NCBI GenBank assembly: GCA_002438905.1
Contig: DJSA01000038.1
Span: 1 to 5,876, forward strand
DNA: 5,876 nt
DNA from: Bacteroidales bacterium UBA6346
GTDB taxonomy: Bacteria > Bacteroidota > Bacteroidia > Bacteroidales > UBA932
Reading direction: 5' to 3'
Part shown: positions 1 through 5,876 of the stretch, piece by piece
Layout of the letters: every line of letters starts with the position of its first letter
Numbering within the stretch: the stretch's first letter is position 1
Made by a program: the position numbers and the translations under genes
The notes under the pieces: model-generated
Told to the model about the DNA's origin: nothing
The model's database searches: none
The model's input: only the letters and a program-made list of their open reading frames with translations

Positions 1-16
1 TCGTCGCCACGCTTCG

Positions 17-57
17 AGAACCCCGATTGCAGAAATGCAGTCGGGGTTCTTTTTTTT
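17..57 (+). terminator. Intrinsic (Rho-independent) terminator of the upstream gene
   Basis: A perfect 10-bp inverted repeat (17-26 with 41-50) continues inward through a G:U wobble and four more pairs (27-31 with 36-40) to a GAAA tetraloop at 32-35. The stem is therefore about 15 bp. Eight consecutive T residues (50-57) follow immediately, so it reads as a terminator on the + strand. It must end a gene to the left of the window, because the next gene starts only at 101. I recognise no coding or RNA gene in the 16 bases before it. Confidence 0.93.
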
Positions 58-69
58 ATTTATTTTACC

Positions 70-77
70 TATATTTG
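70..77 (+). promoter_or_regulatory. Putative -7 promoter element (TATATTTG) of the ECF sigma gene
   Basis: TATATTTG matches the Bacteroidota -7 consensus TAnnTTTG at every defined position and lies 23 bases upstream of the sigma factor ATG. The implied leader is short. The region about 20 bases further upstream is the T-tract of the preceding terminator and has no clean TTTG-type -33 box, so the promoter is only partly supported. The base match is seen directly; promoter activity is inferred. Confidence 0.5.
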
Positions 78-100
78 CGCCCACATCAAGATAGACAGCA

Positions 101-657
101 ATGGATGAAGAGGTGAAGAATGCGATTATCCGTTTCCGGGAGGGTGACAGGACTGCCTTTGAAACAATCTACAGGCAGTATTGGCGCAAGGTGTATTCTT
201 TCACCCGGCTTTACATCCGAGACTCCTTTGAACAGGAAGAGGTGGTGCAGCAGGTGTTTATCCGCCTTTGGGAAAAGCGTTCTCTCATCGATGCGGACAA
301 GGATTTTGACGGTTTTCTTTTCATAATCACGCGTAATCTTATATTCAACAGGGCACGCCGTTCCTTTACGGCCGAGCCGCTTTCCGATTTCATTGACGGG
401 GCGGGACCGGAGTTCTACCAGGACATCGAGGGCGGCATCGACGCCGGGTTCCTGCGCGAGGCTGTTGACCGTCTTGTGTCGGAAATGCCTCCGAGACAGC
501 GCGAGGCGTTTCTTCTGAGTCGTCGGGGGAGGTATCAATCAAGGATATAGCAGAGATTATGGGTATAACGGAGAAGGGTGTGCAGCGTAACATTAATCTT
601 GCCCTGAAGTTTCTGAAGTCCAATTTGCCTCTATTCCTCATATTTTTGAGCCTCTGA
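101..657 (+). pseudogene. ECF (sigma-70 family) RNA polymerase sigma factor, frameshifted in region 4
   Basis: This encodes an extracytoplasmic-function sigma factor of the kind paired with FecR anti-sigma factors at SusC/SusD loci. The initial frame starts at ATG 101. Sigma region 2 spans roughly residues 16-85 and contains EEVVQQVFIRLWEKR (46-60), a good match to the core-binding helix. Region 4 begins near residue 118, with MPPRQREAFLLSRR leading into it. After codon 143, at the five-G run 525-529, the frame runs into TAG at 548-550. Continuing in the -1 frame from 529 gives GEVSIKDIAEIMGITEKG and then VQRNINLALKFLKSNL, which is the missing helix-turn-helix, ending at TGA 655-657. One extra G in the run restores the usual family spacing and a 185-residue protein, a normal ECF length. 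As written, the product is 149 residues without the -35-binding helix and should not recognise promoters. A sequencing error in the G run is possible. Confidence 0.88.
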
Positions 658-721
658 ATCGGAGGTGTTGCTCGCCGGGGATGCCCGAAAATCATCATAT
701 TTGAAATTTTTTCTTGGAAAA

Positions 722-756
722 GTGCTGTGCCGATGTGGTGCAGCGCTTTCTTTTTG
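722..756 (+). terminator. Terminator-like hairpin between the sigma factor and FecR genes
   Basis: Bases 722-731 pair with 737-746 over 10 contiguous pairs, three of them G:U, around a five-base loop (GATGT). The T-rich stretch TTTCTTTTTG (747-756) follows. The G:U pairs would be A:C mismatches in the opposite transcript, so the structure only works on the + strand. It lies 65 bases after the sigma factor stop and 36 bases before the FecR start. It probably ends or attenuates the sigma factor transcript, which would give fecR-susC-susD partly separate control. The imperfect T-tract makes it weaker than the terminator at 17-57. Confidence 0.45.
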
Positions 757-766
757 TGTATTTATA

Positions 767-774
767 TCTGTTTG
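767..774 (+). promoter_or_regulatory. Possible -7-like element before the FecR gene
   Basis: TCTGTTTG matches five of the six defined positions of TAnnTTTG. It lies between the hairpin at 722-756 and the FecR ATG at 792, where a promoter would be expected if the sigma factor transcript ends upstream. No -33 element at correct spacing is visible; the nearby TTTTTG at 751-756 is too close. This is a weak candidate. An ECF-dependent promoter with a different sequence could also lie in 658-791, and I cannot identify one. Confidence 0.2.
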
Positions 775-791
775 AAAAATTTTGCAGGGAC

Positions 792-1652
792 ATGAATTTT
801 GACGAATACACAAGAAGGCAATGGAACTCCGTGACGGGAGCGAATCCTGCTGACGATGCTGTTGGAAAAAGGATTTGGGCGCGCATAGACAGGCGCCTGT
901 TCCGTCACGGGACAATCTGGAAATGGGCTGCCGGGGCAGTTGCAGCGGTGGCTTGCGTCGCCGCTTTCGTGGTCTGCTTCCGGTGGATAGGCGGGGAGAC
1001 AGGACAGAAGGAAGCTTCAGTTCCGCGGCTTGTCTATCTTGCGGAGGCAAACGACTGCCTGGAACTTCCGGACGGCTCGCGTGTCTGGCTTGATGCCGGA
1101 AGTTCGGTCAGCTACCCGGCGGACATGACGGATTCGCGCGTTGTCTCGCTCTCCGGAAATGCCGTTTTCGACGTCATCAAGAAGGAAAACGAGCAGAACT
1201 TCATCGTCGAGCTGAACGATTCCTACATCGAGGTAAAGGGAACCTCATTCTCCGTGAACAGGAGCGGAGATGCCCTTGTTTATGTGACTCTTTATTCCGG
1301 TGCAGTCGATTTCGTCGCGGAGACAACAGGCCAGAAGGTCTCTCTCACCCCGTCGAACCGTCTTGCATTCAGCCCGGAGGCTTCCACAATCAGCATAGCC
1401 CCGTTCTTCAAGGGGATTTCGTGGAAAGACGGGAACTATGTCATAGAGAATGCCTCGCTCGGGGACATCGTTGAATTTATCTGCTGGAACTGGTCAATCA
1501 ATGTCACGACGGAGCCGTCCATCGGAAACGGGCAGAGAGTCAACGGAAAGATAATGCACTCGGAAACGCCCAGTAGTGTGCTAGACAAACTCTGCTTCAT
1601 GCTTGATCTCGATTACGACAAGAGCGGAGATACTTACCTGATTCACAAATAA
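792..1652 (+). CDS. FecR-family anti-sigma factor (inner-membrane, DUF4974-type C-terminus)
   Basis: This is a single-pass inner-membrane regulator expected to hold the neighbouring ECF sigma factor inactive until the outer-membrane receptor signals. The product is 286 residues. A short cytoplasmic N-terminus (about 1-42), beginning MNFDEYTRRQW, would bind the sigma factor. A hydrophobic helix rich in Ala and Val (about 43-63) crosses the membrane. The periplasmic FecR domain follows, with the hallmark LPDGSRVWLDAGSSVSYP and later VKGTSFSV and LYSGAVDF. The C-terminal part, from about GISWKDGNYVIENASLGDIV to YDKSGDTYLIHK, matches the DUF4974 region of Bacteroidota FecR proteins. I chose ATG 792 over the in-frame ATG at 714 because the extra 26 residues are unlike the family and overlap the hairpin at 722-746. 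The frame is intact to TAA 1650-1652. The receptor gene begins 31 bases downstream, which suggests co-transcription. Confidence 0.93.
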   Translation: MNFDEYTRRQWNSVTGANPADDAVGKRIWARIDRRLFRHGTIWKWAAGAVAAVACVAAFVVCFRWIGGETGQKEASVPRLVYLAEANDCLELPDGSRVWLDAGSSVSYPADMTDSRVVSLSGNAVFDVIKKENEQNFIVELNDSYIEVKGTSFSVNRSGDALVYVTLYSGAVDFVAETTGQKVSLTPSNRLAFSPEASTISIAPFFKGISWKDGNYVIENASLGDIVEFICWNWSINVTTEPSIGNGQRVNGKIMHSETPSSVLDKLCFMLDLDYDKSGDTYLIHK

Positions 1653-1683
1653 TCCAATATTATTTACTGATAACCATTAAATT

Positions 1684-4600
1684 ATGACGGTAAAATCAAA
1701 CCACATCCGCGCCATCACGGCGCTGGCTGTTGCCATTCTCTCGTGCGTCCCGCGCTTTGTGGCGGCGCAGGATGTCAGCCTGCGGGGACAGATGACGGTG
1801 GAACAGGCAATCTCCCAAATCCAGAAGGAGACTGACTATTCTTTCTTTTACAATTCGGAGGACCTTACCGGAATAGGCAGCCGGAGCGTGAACGTTTCCG
1901 GGACTATTGATGAGGTTCTTGAGAGGCTCTTTGCCGGAACTGCCATCACATGGCGTGTTCAGGACAGGGAAATCGTGCTCAAGAGAAATGTCAATGAGCC
2001 TAAGAGTGTGAACGACAAGCGCTCCGTGAAGGGCATTGTCCTCGACGAGATTGACAGGACTCCGCTCATCGGGGCTACGGTGCTCGTCAAGGGCTCCGAC
2101 AATGTTGCAGTCACCGACATAGACGGAAAGTTCACGATTGACGGCTGTGACAACCGTACTGTCCTTGATGTCTCCTATGTCGGCTACCAGCCGCGCGAGT
2201 TCCGCGTGGGAAATCTCGGAGATCTTGAGATTACGCTGACTTCTGCCAACGAGCTTGAAGGCGTTGTTGTCGTCGGCGCGGGCACGCAGAAGAAAGTGTC
2301 CGTGACAGGCTCAATCGTGGCCATAAAGGGAGATGCCCTGAAGGCTCCGTCCTCCTCGTTGACCAACAATCTCGCGGGAAAGCTTTCCGGAGTCATCGCC
2401 GTCACAAACAGCGGTGAGCCCGGCTCAACCTCGCAGTTCTACATCCGTGGAATAAGCACGTTCGGCGGCCGTTCCACGCCGCTTATCCTGCTTGACGGCG
2501 TGGAGATTTCCGCCGGCGACCTCGACAACCTGCCGGCCGAGTCCATAGAGAACTTCTCTATACTCAAGGACGCCTCGGCCACGGCGATTTACGGTGCGAG
2601 GGGCGCGAACGGCGTCATGATAATCACGACAAAGTCAGGAAAGGAGAATACGAAGGCCAAGGTCAACGCCTCCGTCGAGCAGTCTTTCCTGCAGCCGGTG
2701 GGTGTGGTGGAATATGCCGATGGACCGACATATATGAAGACCTATAACGAGGCGCTCCTTAGCCGCAATCCGTCCGCGACACCGCGTTACAGCGAGGCTC
2801 AGATTGCAAACACAGCAAGCGGAATAAATCCGTACGTCTATCCGAACGTCGATTGGTATGGTCTGATGTTCAAGAAGTTCACGATGAGCCAGAGGGCCAA
2901 TGTCAACATTTCCTGAGGCGGCTCGGCGCTGACATATTACATGAGCCTTCAGATGAACCACGATGGCGGACTCCTCAACACGCCGAAGGCATATTCATAC
3001 GACAACAACTATAACCGGTGGGCATACACATTCCAGAACAACATCGGCTACAAGATCACTCAATATACGAAGATAGACCTGAGGATGAACGCGCAGATTT
3101 CCAACATGAAGTCGCCGAATGTCAGCTCCAGCGACATCTTCTACAGCATTTTCAAGAACACTCCGGTTTCCTTCCCGGCGGCTTTCCCGGCGGAGGATGG
3201 CGACAGGCACATCCGCTTCGGCTCTGCGGTCATGTCCGCGGGACGATTCTACACGAACCCGTATGCGAATATGCTCAACACCTACAAAGAGAACCGGGCG
3301 AACAAGCTTAACATTTCCCTGAACCTCGACCAGAAGTTTGACTTCATCACCGAGGGGCTCTCGCTCACGGCGCTCGTCAATTTCAACAACTATTCGCAGA
3401 ACTACTTCACGCGAAGCCTCACCCCGTACTTCTATGCGGTCGATATGGCGAGCGTCTCGGAGGAGTTCCCCGAGCAGTACAGCACCACCAAGCTTCAGGA
3501 AGGAACCGAGTACATATCCCAGTCGGACGTGACGCGCTACAGCGACAACGTGTTCTATCTTGACGCGCGGCTCAACTATGCGCGTTCTTTCGGAAGCCAC
3601 AACGTGACGGCGATGGCGATGTACATGATGCGCCAGTACATAAGCTCAGTGCTGCCGCAGCGCAACCAGGGATTCTCTGGACGCGCCACATACGACTACG
3701 CGAACCGCTACCTCGTTGAGTTCAACTTCGGCTACAACGGGACGGAGCGTCTGGAGGCGGGCAAACGCTACGAATTCTTCCCAGCGATGTCGCTCGGCTG
3801 GGTGGCGAGCAACGAGAAGTTCTGGACTCCAGTAATTGATGTCGTGAATTATTTTAAGCTGAGGTCGTCATACGGACTTGTCGGAAGCGACGAGACCGGA
3901 CTCTACGCCGGCGCGCCTCATTATCTCTATCTCAGCAGTGTCAACATGAACGGCGGCGGAAGATTCGAGTCGGGTGTCACCGGAGGCTTAAGTCAGCAGG
4001 GCCCGCTGGTGAACTCGTACCCTGTTTCCAACGCCAGCTGGGAGAGAGCGACCGAGTTTGACGTCGGCGTGGACCTCCAGCTTTTCAATCAGCTCAATTT
4101 CACCTTCGACTGGTTCAGCAGCAGGCGTGACCGCATTCTCATGAAGAGAGCGTCGTTCCCCTCTGTGCTCGGCTACCAGAACGCGGTTCCGTGGGCAAAT
4201 GTCGGAAAGGTCGACAACAAGGGCTTCGAACTCAGCGCGAGCTGGACCAAGCAGATAAACAAGGACTGGTTCATCGACGCGCGGGCCAATTACACATATT
4301 CGCGGAACAAGTATGTCTATGTCGATGAACCTGACTATCCTTATGTCTGGCAGACACAGACCGGGAAGCCGCTTGACGCCATGAGGGGCTACATCGCGGA
4401 GGGGCTGTTCTCTAACCAGGCCGAAATTGACGCGAGTCCGGACCAGAGCATCTTCGGAAGCACCGTGATGCCGGGTGACATTCGCTACCGCGACATCAAC
4501 GGCGACAACAGGATTACTGCCGAGGACCAGGTGATGCTCTCTCCTTACGGCGGAATGCCTCGAATCCAGTACGGCTTCGGAATCAGCGTGCAGTGGAAAA

Positions 4601-5010
4601 ACCTTGACGTGAGCGTGTTCTTCAACGGCTCCGCGAAGAGGAACATAATGCTTACGGGAATGTATCCTTTCTGTGCGAACGACTCCAATGACAACAACCT
4701 TATGAAATGGATTGCTGACAGCCACTGGAGCGAGGGCGCGGACAACTCCAATGTCCTTTATCCTCGTCTCGGAACGCTCACGACGCAGATTTCAAACAAC
4801 AACCAGCCGAGCAGCTGGTGGATGAGGGACGGAAGCTTCCTGAGGTTCAAGACACTGGAGGTAGGCTACAGGCTCAAGTAGTTCAGACTCTATTTCAGCG
4901 CGGACAACCTTGCCGTGTGGTCGAAGTTCAAGTATTGGGATCCTAAACTCAGCTTCAATTCCTATCCGCTCCAGCGGACATTCAACATCGGCCTGCAGTT
5001 CAATTTGTAA
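1684..5010 (+). pseudogene. SusC-like TonB-dependent outer-membrane receptor, interrupted by two in-frame stops
   Basis: This is the transporter barrel of a SusC/SusD uptake pair, powered by TonB. Reading through from ATG 1684 to TAA 5008-5010 in a single frame gives 1108 codons, a normal family length. Domains: signal peptide (about 1-28, ending FVAA); STN domain (about 35-100), the module that signals to FecR; carboxypeptidase-regulatory-like domain (about 114-187, with SYVGYQP); a TonB-box-like stretch (LEGVVVVGAG, 191-200); plug (about 205-318, with FYIRGISTF, LILLDGVE and ATAIYGARGANGV); then the barrel. The barrel carries RYEFFPAMSLGWVASNEKFW and an EF-hand-like DINGDNRITAED (937-948). 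TGA at 2914-2916 (codon 411) sits where homologues have the first Gly of a GGG motif, before YYMS. TAG at 4879-4881 (codon 1066) removes the last 42 residues, including the C-terminal barrel strand ending in FNL. The surrounding sequence is otherwise intact, so the damage looks recent or is a sequence error. Without readthrough, only a secreted plug fragment would be made. The substrate is unknown. Confidence 0.93.
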
Positions 5011-5020
5011 AATCACAGTC

Positions 5021-5876
5021 ATGAAAATCAACATAAGAAGAATATTGCCCGCATTGGCAGCAGTCGCCTTGGCTTCATGCAGTTATCTTGACGTCGTCCC
5101 TCCGGAGCAGCCGGATCTTGACGACATGATGGTCGATGAGGCGACCACAACGAAGATGCTCTATTCCTGCTATTCCTATGCACAGAACAACGCGAGCATG
5201 CAGCTCTCGGCAAATCTCGATATGCGTGCCGACGAGTATGTTACGCCGCAGGAGTGGGAAAACTACGGCTCAAGGGTGCAGTGGAATTCCATAACCCCGT
5301 CGTCCATAAACGGTGACAACGGATATGTCTGGAAAATATGGTATGATGGAATCGGCTACTGTAACCTTTTCCTGAAACTGATTGATGAACACAATCCGCA
5401 GCTCAATCCTAACACCCGCGAACAGTTCATCTGCGAGGTGAAGTTCCTCAAGGCATACTATCATCTTCGCCTGCTCTCGCTTTTTGGTCCGATTCCGATT
5501 GTCGATAAGTTTATCGACTCTGACGCTCCCAAGCCCGAATTTCCGGGACGCTCGCACTTTGACTATTGCGTGAAGTACATCTGTGACCTCTTTGACGAGG
5601 CGGCCGAGGGACTGCCCGTGAGCTATGCCAACTCATCGTTCTATGGCCGTGCCACCTCTGTCGCGTGCAAGGCGCTGAAGGCCCGGACTCTCGTTCTGGC
5701 CGCCTCGCCGCTGTGGAACGGGGGATTTCCGGACAGGGCGTGGAAGAACACTTCCTGGGAGACTCCGGGGTATGGTAGGGAACTTGTGAGCCACGAATTT
5801 GACAGGACGAAATGGGAGAAGGCGCGTACAGCAATGGAAGAGGCCGTGAAGGCTGCCGAGGCCGCCGGCTCCGAGC
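5021..5876 (+). CDS. SusD-like outer-membrane lipoprotein (RagB/SusD family), 3' end outside the window
   Basis: This is the surface lipoprotein that caps the SusC barrel and binds substrate. The start at ATG 5021 lies 10 bases after the receptor stop, which indicates one transcript. The 285 visible residues stay in one open frame to the window edge; the family is usually about 500-650 residues, so roughly half is missing. A signal peptide with basic start MKINIRR ends in lipobox LASC, making Cys20 the lipidated residue, followed by SYLDVVPPE as is common in the family. LYSCYSYA belongs to the SusD N-terminal domain. The TPR-containing core shows EVKFLKAYYHLRLLSLFGPI and, further on, GRATSVACKALKARTLVLAA leading into SPLWNGG, both strongly characteristic of SusD homologues. 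No lesion is visible. If the upstream receptor is truly dead, this protein has lost its partner. The ligand cannot be deduced from this part. Confidence 0.95.
   Translation, partial: MKINIRRILPALAAVALASCSYLDVVPPEQPDLDDMMVDEATTTKMLYSCYSYAQNNASMQLSANLDMRADEYVTPQEWENYGSRVQWNSITPSSINGDNGYVWKIWYDGIGYCNLFLKLIDEHNPQLNPNTREQFICEVKFLKAYYHLRLLSLFGPIPIVDKFIDSDAPKPEFPGRSHFDYCVKYICDLFDEAAEGLPVSYANSSFYGRATSVACKALKARTLVLAASPLWNGGFPDRAWKNTSWETPGYGRELVSHEFDRTKWEKARTAMEEAVKAAEAAGSE

Noticed and set aside
1..16. 3' end of a tRNA or other RNA gene before the terminator
   Set aside because: The sequence has no T-loop arm or acceptor end that I can identify, and 16 bases are too few to assign anything.
521..535. 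Programmed -1 ribosomal frameshift in the sigma factor gene
   Set aside because: The zero-frame codons CGG GGG do not form an X XXY YYZ heptamer, and slipping back would put the CGG-reading tRNA on TCG. The five-G run is also short for transcript slippage. A simple deletion or sequencing error is more likely.
714..791. Earlier FecR start at ATG 714
   Set aside because: The 26 added residues do not resemble FecR N-termini, the stretch contains a hairpin with a T-rich tail, and the family-like N-terminus begins at 792.
2914..2916. TGA as a selenocysteine codon or as a reassigned Gly codon
   Set aside because: Homologues have Gly, not Cys, at this position, and I saw no obvious SECIS-like hairpin just downstream. 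The Gly reassignment of TGA is known from Gracilibacteria/SR1-type lineages, not Bacteroidota, and TGA also appears as the natural end of the sigma factor reading at 655-657.
2995..3600. Long open frame on the - strand (201 codons)
   Set aside because: It lies wholly antisense to the receptor barrel, is rich in Arg/Val/Glu as expected from the complement of this codon usage, and has no recognisable domain.
3988..4725. Long open frame on the - strand (245 codons)
   Set aside because: It is antisense to well-conserved SusC barrel sequence, with no recognisable motif and a composition typical of a shadow frame.
2941..4881. A separate gene starting at ATG 2941
   Set aside because: The sequence is in the same frame as the upstream receptor, starts mid-barrel (MSLQMNHDGG), and has no signal peptide. 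It is the continuation of the interrupted SusC-like gene, not an independent protein.

Overview
The window looks like chromosomal DNA from a member of the Bacteroidota, probably Bacteroidales. The evidence is a SusC-like TonB-dependent receptor followed directly by a SusD-like lipoprotein. Upstream of them lie an ECF sigma factor and a FecR-type anti-sigma factor carrying a C-terminal DUF4974-like region. Shine-Dalgarno sequences are weak or absent, and a TAnnTTTG-type -7 element is present. By eye the base composition is slightly above 50% GC. I cannot name a genus.

Layout, all on the + strand: the window opens with a strong intrinsic terminator of an unseen upstream gene (17-57) and a short promoter region (70-77). 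These are followed by an ECF sigma factor gene broken by a one-base frameshift (101-657). A spacer (658-791) holds a terminator-like hairpin. Then come an intact FecR-like anti-sigma factor (792-1652), a SusC-like receptor gene interrupted by two in-frame stop codons (1684-5010), and an intact SusD-like gene that runs off the right edge (5021-5876).

In an intact system of this class, the SusC/SusD pair binds and imports a glycan or other oligomer through the outer membrane. The N-terminal STN domain of SusC signals occupancy to the periplasmic part of FecR, which releases the ECF sigma factor to switch on the locus. Here both ends of that relay are damaged. The sigma factor loses its region 4 helix-turn-helix. 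The receptor loses its barrel, by TGA at codon 411, and the final barrel strands, by TAG at codon 1066. FecR and the visible part of SusD remain open. The substrate cannot be inferred because no enzyme gene lies in the window.

I see no new kind of system. The unusual point is three separate disabling changes in two functionally coupled genes whose remaining coding sequence is otherwise well preserved. This fits recent decay of a nutrient-uptake locus, or base-calling or assembly error. Stop-codon recoding is a less likely alternative.
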